Made by a program: the position numbers and the translations under genes. Of a DNA stretch of 38,461 nt, positions 8,275-15,950 are shown piece after piece (within the stretch, counting starts at the first letter, position 1; each line of letters starts with the position of its first letter). The DNA comes from JBHJHK01 sp050330975 (GTDB taxonomy: Bacteria; Pseudomonadota; Gammaproteobacteria; Competibacterales; Competibacteraceae), in assembly GCA_050330975.1 (NCBI GenBank), contig JBHJHK010000069.1, forward strand, positions 1 to 38,461, given 5' to 3'. The notes under the pieces were generated by a model that was not told where the DNA came from, did not search any database, and worked only from the letters and a program-made list of their open reading frames with translations.

Positions 8275-10392
8275 TCAATACGTCTGCGACGTCAGTTGGT
8301 CTCGGAAGACCACCACGTTGAGGCGCTGCCGCCAGCTGTCCAAATAGGCCTGGAACTCCGCCTCCCCCCGCTGGCGCTCTAGGCTGTCGATGCTGGCCTG
8401 GAGCAAAGAGGCGGCGATGCCCGCGAGGTCCGTTGGCGGGGCGTCTCGGTCGGTGGGCGGGGCCCCGGGATGGACGGCATCGACGGCCACCAATGCCCGG
8501 TCGCCGTTCTCCAACACGGCGACGGTGTAGCGCGTCCCGGTGGGTTCGGCAGCCTGGGGGGGTGTGTCCCCGTCGGCTGTGGGGGCGGCGTTCTCGGCGT
8601 TCTCGGCGTTCTCGGTGCTTTCAGTGCTCTCGGTGCTTTCAGTGCTTTCAGCGCTTTCAGTACTTTCAGTGCTTTCGGCGCTTTCGGCGGTGGTCTGCGC
8701 CATGGGTACCCGAAAGGCCGCTTCCCGGACGGCGGGGGGCGTGGGCGTCGCCATGGGGTTGAGCCCCGAGCGCCGCGGCAGACCGTCGACGGCTACCACT
8801 TCGGCGTCGTTCTGTTGGGCGATGGCCGCCAACGTGGTCGTGCCATCCCCCAGGGCCGCCAGGGCGTCGGCGAGTTGGGCCGCCAGTTGAGCCTCGGCGC
8901 GCTGGCGCACAAGCTCGGTCCGCACTTGGTGTTTGACCTCTTCCAGGGGCCGGGGGGCGGCTTCCCGGTAGTCGGCCACCCGCACCGCTACCACCTTGTC
9001 GGGGGCTACTTCCAAGGGCACGCTGTTAAAGCCCTCCTGGAGGAGGTCGGCGCTGAAAGCCGCTTCCATCACCTGGGCGTAGCTGCCAATGCCGCTGTCA
9101 CTGCCATCCCGACTGAGCCAGTCGCTCTCCTGGAGGGGGACGCCCAGGACCTCAGCGGCGGGCTGGAGGCTGTCGGGAGCTTCGTCCACCAGGGTGGCCA
9201 GGGTTTCGTACTGGTCGTAGAACAGTTGCTCGGCTTCGCGGCCCCGGAGGTCGGCGACGATTTCTGCCTCCACCTCGGCGAAGGGGGTGACTCGTTCGGG
9301 GCTGATCTCGTCGACCCGCAGGAGGTGGAAGCCAAAGCTAGTGGCCACGGGGGGAGTGATATCCCCCGCGGCGTCGAGGGCGAACAGCGCATCCACCAAG
9401 GCGGGGTCTTGGGAAGAGCCCTCGGCCTCGATGGAACCCAGCTCGCCGCCTTCCAAGGCCAAGTCCTCCCGGGCTCGGTCCAAGGCCTGGTCGAAGGTGT
9501 CCTCTCCCCCTTGGATGGATTCATAGAGGGCCTGGGCTTGCTGTTGAGCCGCTGCCCTGGCGGCCTCGTCCCCCGCTGGGGCGGGGAATAGCACAAAGGA
9601 AGCCCGCCGCGCTTCGGGGTCTCGGTAGCGGTTGGCGTCGTTGTCGTAGGCTTGTCGCGCTTGCTGGGCGTCGATGGGGATATCCGCCGCCAGGGAGGCT
9701 ATGTCCAATTCCACAAAGGACAGCCGCACCTGTTCTGGGCGCTGGAACTGGTGTCGATGGTCTTGGTAGTGGGCGTTGACGGCCCCATCGTCCACTTCGA
9801 TGGTCGCTGAGACCTTGGCCAAGGGAAAGGCGATAAAGCGTACGTCGCGGGTCTGGCCTAGGAGGGCGTAGAGTTGTTGACGGCTGGCCTCGGTGGTCAA
9901 CGCCGAGCGGGCGATACCGCTGTAGAGCTGTTGGCGGCGCAATTGGTCTCGGAGCTGTTGCTCATAGAAGGGGCCATTGAGGCCCCGACTGATGAGAAAG
10001 GTCTGGTAGCGATCGTTGCTGAACTGGCCGTCCTGCTGGAAGGCGGGAATCTGGGTGAGGGTCGTGAGGAGCTGTTGATCCCCCACTTGGAGATTTTGCC
10101 GCTGGGTCGCGTGGTGCCATACCCGTTCGTCGATGAGGGCCTGCAATACCGCTTCTCGGGCCGCCGCTTCGTCCACGGGCTCGTCGGCGTCGGATTGCTG
10201 ACGCAGGTAGTTTTGATAGGCTTGCTGAAAGTCCCGCAGGGTGATCTCGCTGTCCCCCACCACGGCGACGTTGGGCAGGTTGGGGTCCCCTAGGTAGGAA
10301 TTGACGCCCCACAGGGCAAAGGGGATGATCAAGAGGCCGATAATGGTGTAGGCAATCCAGCCGGTGGCGCGTTCGCGGATGGCTTGAAGCAT
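8275..10392 (-). CDS. ppiD: Periplasmic folding chaperone PpiD (SurA_N and parvulin-like domains)
   Basis: This is a 705-residue inner-membrane-anchored periplasmic chaperone acting at the Sec translocon exit. The N-terminus MLQAIRERATGWIAYTIIG with one transmembrane helix (about 11-30) is diagnostic. A SurA_N-type domain with ITLRDFQQAYQNYLRQQ follows, then a parvulin-like domain at about 265-365 (GGELGSIEAEG...GFHLLRVDEI). The usual length is about 620 residues. The extra length comes partly from a low-complexity linker of 11 tandem Glu-Ser/Asn-Thr/Ala tripeptides at residues 570-602. ATG 10392 was chosen because it starts the conserved N-terminus; the frame upstream is the tRNA-Asp/tRNA-Val region. 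The gene may be cotranscribed with those tRNAs, since I see no terminator between them. Confidence 0.92.
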   Translation of the reverse strand: MLQAIRERATGWIAYTIIGLLIIPFALWGVNSYLGDPNLPNVAVVGDSEITLRDFQQAYQNYLRQQSDADEPVDEAAAREAVLQALIDERVWHHATQRQNLQVGDQQLLTTLTQIPAFQQDGQFSNDRYQTFLISRGLNGPFYEQQLRDQLRRQQLYSGIARSALTTEASRQQLYALLGQTRDVRFIAFPLAKVSATIEVDDGAVNAHYQDHRHQFQRPEQVRLSFVELDIASLAADIPIDAQQARQAYDNDANRYRDPEARRASFVLFPAPAGDEAARAAAQQQAQALYESIQGGEDTFDQALDRAREDLALEGGELGSIEAEGSSQDPALVDALFALDAAGDITPPVATSFGFHLLRVDEISPERVTPFAEVEAEIVADLRGREAEQLFYDQYETLATLVDEAPDSLQPAAEVLGVPLQESDWLSRDGSDSGIGSYAQVMEAAFSADLLQEGFNSVPLEVAPDKVVAVRVADYREAAPRPLEEVKHQVRTELVRQRAEAQLAAQLADALAALGDGTTTLAAIAQQNDAEVVAVDGLPRRSGLNPMATPTPPAVREAAFRVPMAQTTAESAESTESTESAESTESTESTESTENAENAENAAPTADGDTPPQAAEPTGTRYTVAVLENGDRALVAVDAVHPGAPPTDRDAPPTDLAGIAASLLQASIDSLERQRGEAEFQAYLDSWRQRLNVVVFRDQLTSQTY
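8587..8685 (-). repeat. 11 x 9-bp tandem repeat inside ppiD
   Basis: Eleven uninterrupted 9-base units encode Glu-Ser-Ala, Glu-Ser-Thr and Glu-Asn-Ala tripeptides in frame. The units differ mostly at third codon positions (GAA/GAG, AGC/AGT, ACT/ACC), and the last three, all Glu-Asn-Ala, are identical. This looks like slippage-type expansion under selection to stay in frame. It makes an acidic, flexible linker before the C-terminal part of PpiD. Confidence 0.9.
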
Positions 10393-10441
10393 AGGGTGTG
10401 GGCGCTTTTGGTCGACCGAGGCGCACCAGCGACGAGGGAGA

Positions 10442-10518
10442 TGGCGGACCGGACGGGACTCGAACCCGCGACCTCCGGCGTGACAGGCCGGCATTCTAAC
10501 CGACTGAACTACCGGTCC
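10442..10518 (-). tRNA. tRNA-Asp (GTC)
   Basis: The reverse complement folds into a 77-nt cloverleaf. The acceptor stem is GGACCGG/CCGGTCC, the anticodon loop is CTGTCAC with anticodon GTC, the T loop is GTTCGAGTC, and the 3' end is an encoded CCA (10444-10442) after discriminator G. It lies five bases after tRNA-Val and is transcribed from the same promoter, upstream of ppiD. Confidence 0.97.
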
Positions 10519-10523
10519 TCCGA

Positions 10524-10596
10524 TGGGTGCTGAGGGGCTCGAACCCCCGACCCTCGCCTTGTAAGGGCGATGCTCTCCCAGCTGAGCTAAGCACCC
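10524..10596 (-). tRNA. tRNA-Val (TAC)
   Basis: This is a 73-nt cloverleaf without an encoded CCA. The acceptor stem is GGGTGCT/AGCACCC, the anticodon loop is CTTACAA with anticodon TAC, and the T-loop segment GGTTCGAGCCC is clear. The three bases after the discriminator A read TCG, so CCA must be added after transcription, unlike the adjacent tRNA-Asp. It is first in the tRNA pair, directly behind a good promoter. Confidence 0.97.
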
Positions 10597-10608
10597 CAAG
10601 AAGGATGA

Positions 10609-10636
10609 AGTGTAGCAGTGTTGAGAGATTTTGCAA
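10609..10636 (-). promoter_or_regulatory. Sigma-70 promoter of tRNA-Val/tRNA-Asp (ppiD)
   Basis: On the minus strand a TTGCAA -35 (10636-10631) and a TACACT -10 (10614-10609) are separated by 16 bases. A TGC immediately before the -10 adds an extended -10 element. The predicted transcript start lies about six bases before the tRNA-Val 5' end. Confidence 0.6.
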
Positions 10637-10677
10637 GGGTAATGAGGATTATCCCTGGGGCGGGATGGCGGCGATGA

Positions 10678-11001
10678 TCAATCGACGTCATCGTCGTCGT
10701 CGACGACGTCGCCATCGCCACGGATGGCGTCTTTGAGGGCTTTGCCGGCCTTGAAGGTCGGGGTCTTGGAGGCGGCGATCTCGATGGGTTCCCCGGTTTG
10801 GGGATTGCGCCCGGGGCGGGCCTTGCGCTCCCGGACGACAAAGGTACCAAACCCGATCAAGGTGACCTGTTTGCCCGCTTTGAGGGACTCGGTGATGAGG
10901 TTTAGGGTGGCATCGACGGCCTTGGCGGCGGAGGCCTTGGGCAAATCGGCCGCCTGGGCGACGGCATCGACGAGTTCGGTTTTATTGACGGATTTGTTCA
11001 T
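10678..11001 (-). CDS. hupB: DNA-binding protein HU-beta with acidic C-terminal tail
   Basis: This 107-residue nucleoid protein bends and compacts DNA as a dimer. Residues 1-94 are a standard HU: MNKSVNKTELVDAVAQAA, the core GKQVTLIGFGTFVVRERKAR, and the DNA-binding arm with GRNPQTGEPIEI. Family members usually end near residue 90. Here about 14 residues follow, six of them in a GDG-VV-DDDDDVD pattern, giving an unusual acidic tail encoded by GAC/GAT/GTC repeats. The start is ATG 11001, with GGA about six bases before it. It sits between lon and tRNA-Val as in Pseudomonas, behind its own promoter and a long leader. Confidence 0.95.
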   Translation of the reverse strand: MNKSVNKTELVDAVAQAADLPKASAAKAVDATLNLITESLKAGKQVTLIGFGTFVVRERKARPGRNPQTGEPIEIAASKTPTFKAGKALKDAIRGDGDVVDDDDDVD

Positions 11002-11140
11002 CGTTATTCCGAGTTAGAGCCGGGCCCATCGGGTGTTGAAAGGGTAGGCATCGGATGGCGAGTCATGGGTGCCGGCGATGGTCGACGGGTGGTGGAAACC
11101 GAAGCGATATGCCATTTGCCGCGGCGTGTGCCGAATCTAA

Positions 11141-11162
11141 AGAGCGCCCAAATGGGCGCTCT
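11141..11162 (-). terminator. Strong hairpin between lon and hupB (terminator or leader element)
   Basis: AGAGCGCCCA and TGGGCGCTCT are perfect 10-base complements around a two-base loop, followed on the minus strand by TTAGATT. It could be the lon terminator. However, it lies downstream of the predicted hupB promoter, so it would also be transcribed as part of the hupB leader. The T tract is weak. Confidence 0.5.
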
Positions 11163-11179
11163 GTGGGGCGACGGGATTT

Positions 11180-11209
11180 TTTATAGCAGGGGCTTAAAAG
11201 CCGTGTCAA
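11180..11209 (-). promoter_or_regulatory. Sigma-70 promoter for hupB
   Basis: A consensus TTGACA -35 (11209-11204) and TATAAA -10 (11185-11180) are 18 bases apart on the minus strand, immediately after the lon stop. The predicted start near 11173 gives a hupB leader of about 170 bases that contains the 11141-11162 hairpin. Confidence 0.65.
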
Positions 11210-11214
11210 CTGCT

Positions 11215-13659
11215 TTAGTGGGGGCGCACGCCGTCCACTGGGTCCTCTTTTGGGGCGGGACTCTGCTTGGGGGTTTCCAGGGCTGGGTCGGACTGCTCCT
11301 CACCGGAAACTGGCTGGGGCATGCGTTGCAGGGCGAGGTTGAGGACTTCGTCGATCCAACGCACGGGTTTGATGGTCAACTTGCCCAGGATATTCTTGGG
11401 GACATCGGCCAGATCCTTGCGATTTTCCTCGGGGATCACCACGGTTTCAATACCGCCGCGATGGGCGGCGAGGAGCTTTTCCTTGAGGCCGCCGATGGGC
11501 AAGACCTGACCCCGCAGGGTGATTTCCCCCGTCATGGCCACGCTGGCCTTCACCGGAATCTTGGTGAGGGCCGACACGATGGCGGTGCACATGCCAATGC
11601 CGGCACTGGGGCCGTCCTTGGGAGTGGCCCCCTCGGGAACGTGGACGTGGATGTCGTACTTTTGGTAGAAGTCCAAGTCGATCCCCAAAGAAGCCGCCCG
11701 GTTGCGCACCACGGTCACCGCCGCTTGGATGGACTCTTGCATGACATCCCCCAGGTGGCCGGTGTGGGTGAGTTTGCCCTTGCCGGGGACCAGGGCCGCC
11801 TCGATGGTGAGGAGTTCGCCCCCCACCTCGGTCCATGCCAGGCCCGTCACCTGGCCGATCTGGTCCTCCTCCTCGGCGAGGCCATAGCGGTAGCGCTGCA
11901 CCCCCAAATACTTGTCGAGGTTGCGGCTGCTCACCTGGCTGGTCTTTTGCTTAGGCCTGATGAGGATTTCCTTGACGATCTTGCGGGAGATCTTGGAGAT
12001 TTCCCGCTCCAGGTTGCGCACCCCGGCTTCCCGGGTGTAGTGGCGGATGATGTCCCGCACCGCCGATTCTTTGATCTCGGCCTCCCCCTTGCGCAGCCCG
12101 TTGTTGGTGGCCTGCTTGGGGATGAGGTAACGGGTGGCGATGTTGAGCTTCTCGTCCTCGGTGTAGCCCGGCAGGCGGATGACCTCCATCCGATCCAAAA
12201 GGGGCCCCGGGATGTTGAGGGAGTTGGCCGTGGCGACAAACATCACCTCGGACAGGTCAAAATCCACCTCCAGGTAGTGGTCGTTGAAGGTGTTGTTTTG
12301 CTCGGGGTCTAGGACCTCAAGGAGAGCCGAAGAGGGATCGCCGCGGAAGTCCATGGACATTTTGTCCACTTCGTCCAACAAAAACAGCGGATTGCGAGTC
12401 CCCACCTTGGAGAGATTCTGGACGATTTTCCCCGGCAGAGAGCCGATGTAGGTGCGGCGGTGGCCGCGGATTTCCGCCTCGTCCCGCACGCCACCCAAGG
12501 ACATACGGGTGAATTTGCGGTTGGTGGCCCGGGCGATGGAGCGCCCCAGGGACGTTTTGCCCACACCGGGGGGACCCACCAAGCACAAGATGGGGCCCTT
12601 GGGTTTTTTGGCCCGTTGCTGGACGGCCAAGTACTCGACGATGCGCTCCTTGACCTTTTCCAAGCCGTAGTGATCCTCTTCCAGGATGGTCTCGGCCCGC
12701 TTGAGGTCGTGGCGGATCTTGCTGCGCTTTTTCCACGGCACGCTCACCAGCCAGTCGATGTAGTTGCGCACCACCGTGGCCTCGGCGGACATGGGCGACA
12801 TCATCTTGAGCTTGTTGAGCTCGGCCAGGGCCTTGTCCTTGGCCTCCTTGGGCATGCCGGCCTTTTCGATCTTCTGGCTCAGCTCTTCGGCCTCGTTGGG
12901 GACGTCTTCCAGATCGCCCAACTCCTTTTGGATGGCTTTCATCTGCTCGTTGAGGTAGTACTCCCGCTGGCTCTTCTCCATCTGCTGCTTGACGCGGTTG
13001 CGGATGCGCTTTTCCACCTGCAACACGTCGTTTTCCCCCTCGATGACACTGAGCAGGTGTTCGAGGCGACCCTTGATGTTTTCGATCTCGAGAATTTTCT
13101 GCTTCTCGTCGAGCTTGAGGGCCATGTGGGCGGCGATGGTATCGGCCAGGCGGCCGGGGTCTTCGATACTGGCCAACGAGGTGAGGACTTCCCGGGGAAT
13201 TTTCTTGTTGAGCTTGACGTACTGGTCGAAGATGCCCAGCACCGAGCGCATCAACACCTCGGTCTCCTGGTCGCCGGCTTCAAAACTGCTTTCGATGAGG
13301 GTGATGTCGGCGACGAAGCAGTTGCTCACATCGGTGAAGTGGCGGATGTGGGCCCGTTGTCCCCCCTCCACTAGCACTTTGACGGTGCCGTCGGGGAGTT
13401 TCAACAGCTGCAGTACGTTGGACAGGGTGCCGATGGTGTAGAGGTCTTGCTCCGAGGGGTCGTCGACCTCGGCGCTGCGCTGGGCCACCAACAGAATGCG
13501 TTTGCCCTTTTCCATGGCGCCGTCTAGGGCGCGGATCGACTTCTCTCGACCCACAAACAGGGGAATGACCATGTGGGGGTACACGACGACATCGCGCAAA
13601 GGCAGCACCGGCACTGAGATGGGCTGGTCGGTGGTGGGGGAATTGGGGTATGACTCCAT
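11215..13659 (-). CDS. lon: ATP-dependent endopeptidase La (Lon)
   Basis: This 814-residue cytoplasmic AAA+ protease degrades misfolded and short-lived regulatory proteins. The N-terminal substrate domain begins VLPLRDVVVYPHMVIPLFVGREKS. The AAA+ domain has Walker A GPPGVGKT (near residue 365) and Walker B LFLLDEVDK. The C-terminal protease domain has the catalytic Ser in PKDGPSAG and the Lys in GGLKEKLLAA. The C-terminus carries an extra Pro/Glu-rich tail of about 25 residues. The start ATG 13659 has AGAGGA eight bases upstream. It lies downstream of clpX in the conserved tig-clpP-clpX-lon-hupB order. I looked for a heat-shock promoter and found none that was convincing. Confidence 0.97.
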   Translation of the reverse strand: MESYPNSPTTDQPISVPVLPLRDVVVYPHMVIPLFVGREKSIRALDGAMEKGKRILLVAQRSAEVDDPSEQDLYTIGTLSNVLQLLKLPDGTVKVLVEGGQRAHIRHFTDVSNCFVADITLIESSFEAGDQETEVLMRSVLGIFDQYVKLNKKIPREVLTSLASIEDPGRLADTIAAHMALKLDEKQKILEIENIKGRLEHLLSVIEGENDVLQVEKRIRNRVKQQMEKSQREYYLNEQMKAIQKELGDLEDVPNEAEELSQKIEKAGMPKEAKDKALAELNKLKMMSPMSAEATVVRNYIDWLVSVPWKKRSKIRHDLKRAETILEEDHYGLEKVKERIVEYLAVQQRAKKPKGPILCLVGPPGVGKTSLGRSIARATNRKFTRMSLGGVRDEAEIRGHRRTYIGSLPGKIVQNLSKVGTRNPLFLLDEVDKMSMDFRGDPSSALLEVLDPEQNNTFNDHYLEVDFDLSEVMFVATANSLNIPGPLLDRMEVIRLPGYTEDEKLNIATRYLIPKQATNNGLRKGEAEIKESAVRDIIRHYTREAGVRNLEREISKISRKIVKEILIRPKQKTSQVSSRNLDKYLGVQRYRYGLAEEEDQIGQVTGLAWTEVGGELLTIEAALVPGKGKLTHTGHLGDVMQESIQAAVTVVRNRAASLGIDLDFYQKYDIHVHVPEGATPKDGPSAGIGMCTAIVSALTKIPVKASVAMTGEITLRGQVLPIGGLKEKLLAAHRGGIETVVIPEENRKDLADVPKNILGKLTIKPVRWIDEVLNLALQRMPQPVSGEEQSDPALETPKQSPAPKEDPVDGVRPH

Positions 13660-13891
13660 GGCGAGATCCTCTTGCGCTGGCTGTCATGTGATAAGGGGGA
13701 AAGAGCGACCGAGTTTCTTTATCGCACGTGGTGGTGCGGCGCCGCGACTTCAATAGCCGTCGAGATACAGTTCCCGTTGGCGGTTAGCTTCGCTGCGCCC
13801 ATCCCCGAAGGGAGGGCGAAGACGCGGCGGTTTGGGTTGTGGATAGTTCTCAACCCTTTGACCGCGATCCATCCAGGGCGTTTTCGGGTGT
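13660..13891. other. clpX-lon intergenic region
   Basis: This is 232 bases without a gene. It contains a small UUCG-loop hairpin (13798-13816) with no T tract after it. No convincing promoter is visible, although lon would be expected to have one here. Nothing else stands out. Confidence 0.5.
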
Positions 13892-15166
13892 TCAGTCCGA
13901 TGCGGCGGCGCGGCGGGTCTCGGGCTCGTAGATAAAGTAGGGTTTGGCCTCGCCGGTGATGGTGGATTCGTCGATCACCACCTTGCGTACGCTGTCGAGG
14001 CTGGGGAGGTCGTACATGGTTTCCAGCAATACGTGTTCTAAGATGGTGCGCAGGCCCCTGGCCCCGGTTTTGCGCTCCATGGCCTTGCGGGCCACGGCTC
14101 GCAAGGCCTCTTCGCGAAACTCGATCTCGCAGTCCTCCATCTCAAACAGGCGGGCGAACTGCTTAGTGATGGCGTTTTTGGGTTCGGTGAGGATGCGGAT
14201 CAAAGCCCCCTCGTCCAGCTCTTGGAGGGTGGCGATCACCGGCAAGCGACCGACGAATTCCGGGATCAAACCGTATTTGATCAAGTCCTCGGGCTCCACA
14301 TCCATGAGGGTTTCCCCCGTGGAACGGTTGTCCTCGCGGCTCTTGACCGTGGCGGAAAAGCCGATGCCCCCCTGGGTAGCCCGGCTGCGGATGATTTTTT
14401 CCAGCCCCGAGAAGGCTCCGCCGCAGATGAACAAAATGTTTGAGGTGTCCACCTGGAGAAATTCCTGCTGGGGGTGTTTGCGCCCCCCCTGGGGCGGCAC
14501 CGACGCCACGGTGCCCTCGATGAGTTTGAGCAGCGCCTGCTGTACCCCTTCCCCCGACACGTCCCGGGTGATAGAGGGGTTGTCGGACTTGCGGGAAATC
14601 TTGTCGATCTCATCGATGTAGACGATGCCCGTTTGGGCCTTTTCCACATCGTAGTCGCACTTTTGCAACAGCTTTTGGATGATGTTCTCCACGTCCTCCC
14701 CCACGTAACCCGCTTCGGTGAGGGTAGTGGCGTCGGCGATGGTGAAGGGCACGTTTAAAAGCCGCGCCAAGGTCTCGGCCAGCAGGGTTTTGCCCGATCC
14801 CGTGGGGCCGATGAGCAAAATGTTGCTCTTGTTGATCTCCACGTCGTCCTTGTGGCCTTGAATTTCCAAGCGCTTGTAGTGGTTGTAGACGGCGACGGCC
14901 AAGACCTTCTTGGCCTGCTCTTGGCCGATGACGTACTCGTCAAGCACCTTGGTAATGTCGTGGGGCTTGGGCAGTTTGCTGTTGTTGACGGGCGCCTTCT
15001 CTTCCATCTCCTCACGAATGATGTCGTTGCAAAGCTCGACGCACTCGTCGGAGATGAATACGTTGGGACCAGCGATCAGCTTGCGTACTTCGTGTTGACT
15101 TTTGCCGCAAAAGGAGCAGTACAACAGTTTGCCGTCGTCGCCCCTGCTGTCTCGATCTCGGGTCAT
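13892..15166 (-). CDS. clpX: ATP-dependent Clp protease ATP-binding subunit ClpX
   Basis: This 424-residue AAA+ unfoldase feeds substrates to ClpP. The N-terminal zinc-binding domain has CSFCGK and the second Cys pair CVELC. The AAA+ module has Walker A GPTGSGKT, the pore loop GYVGEDVE, Walker B IVYIDEIDKI and the RKH loop (GGRKHPQQE). The ClpP-docking loop region with IGFSA is present. The start is ATG 15166 with AAGAGGA upstream. The protein ends in an Ala-rich tail after YFIYEPE. It lies 142 bases downstream of clpP. Confidence 0.97.
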   Translation of the reverse strand: MTRDRDSRGDDGKLLYCSFCGKSQHEVRKLIAGPNVFISDECVELCNDIIREEMEEKAPVNNSKLPKPHDITKVLDEYVIGQEQAKKVLAVAVYNHYKRLEIQGHKDDVEINKSNILLIGPTGSGKTLLAETLARLLNVPFTIADATTLTEAGYVGEDVENIIQKLLQKCDYDVEKAQTGIVYIDEIDKISRKSDNPSITRDVSGEGVQQALLKLIEGTVASVPPQGGRKHPQQEFLQVDTSNILFICGGAFSGLEKIIRSRATQGGIGFSATVKSREDNRSTGETLMDVEPEDLIKYGLIPEFVGRLPVIATLQELDEGALIRILTEPKNAITKQFARLFEMEDCEIEFREEALRAVARKAMERKTGARGLRTILEHVLLETMYDLPSLDSVRKVVIDESTITGEAKPYFIYEPETRRAAASD

Positions 15167-15308
15167 GGTCGTCCTCTTGAAAAATCAGCGCCCGCGACAG
15201 GCGGAATTCCCCTGCCGCAGGTCCTTGGGGGGTCGCGTTGATCGCGGTCTTCCCGGGCGATGCTCATGGCATGTGGGCAAGAGAGGGTGTGGATAACGGG
15301 CGGGCTCG

Positions 15309-15950
15309 TCAGGTGGTGGAAGCGTCGGGCGATTCGCGCTTGGACAGGACTTGGTCCACCAACCCGTAGGCCGCCGCCTCTTCGGCCGTCATAAAGCGGT
15401 CGCGGTCGGTGTCCTGGACAATTTTTTCCACGGGTTGGCCGGTGTGGACGGCGAGAATCTGGTTGAGGCGGTCGCGGATGGAGAGGATCTCCTTGGCGTG
15501 GATGTCGATCTCCGTCGCCTGGCCCTGATAACCCCCTAGGGGTTGGTGCATCATCACCCGGGAGTGGGGTAGGGAAAAGCGCTTGCCGGCGGCGCCCCCC
15601 GCCAGCAACAAGGCCCCCATACTGGCGGCCTGGCCGATGCACAGGGTGCTCACATCGGGCTTGATAAACTGCATGGTGTCGTAGATGGCGAGGCCAGCGG
15701 TCACCGAGCCCCCGGGGGAATTGATGTAGAAGTTGACGTCCTTGTCGGGGTTGTCCGCTTCGAGGAATAGCAGTTGGGCCACCACGAGGCTCGCGGTGTA
15801 GTCCTCGACGGGTCCCACCAAGAACACCACCCGCTCCTTGAGGAGCCGCGAATAGATGTCGAAGGAACGTTCGCCCCGCGACGTCTGTTCGACGACGATG
15901 GGGACCAGGTTGAGGGCTTGGGATTCCAGGGGCAAGTTATTTTGCGTCAT
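15309..15950 (-). CDS. clpP: ATP-dependent Clp protease proteolytic subunit
   Basis: This 213-residue serine protease forms the tetradecameric chamber used by ClpX and ClpA. Catalytic residues are readable: Ser110 in GQAASMGALL, His135 in SRVMMHQPLGG and Asp184 in TDRDRF. The oxyanion region INSPGGSV is at 77-83. ATG 15950 overlaps the tig stop codon in an ATGA arrangement, so translation is probably coupled to trigger factor. In many relatives clpP has its own intergenic promoter, for which there is no room here. Confidence 0.97.
   Translation of the reverse strand: MTQNNLPLESQALNLVPIVVEQTSRGERSFDIYSRLLKERVVFLVGPVEDYTASLVVAQLLFLEADNPDKDVNFYINSPGGSVTAGLAIYDTMQFIKPDVSTLCIGQAASMGALLLAGGAAGKRFSLPHSRVMMHQPLGGYQGQATEIDIHAKEILSIRDRLNQILAVHTGQPVEKIVQDTDRDRFMTAEEAAAYGLVDQVLSKRESPDASTT

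Noticed and set aside
13660..13891. Heat-shock (sigma-32) promoter for lon
   Set aside because: Segments such as TTGAGA and CCCAAACC or CCCCCTTAT occur, but none has an acceptable pair at proper spacing.
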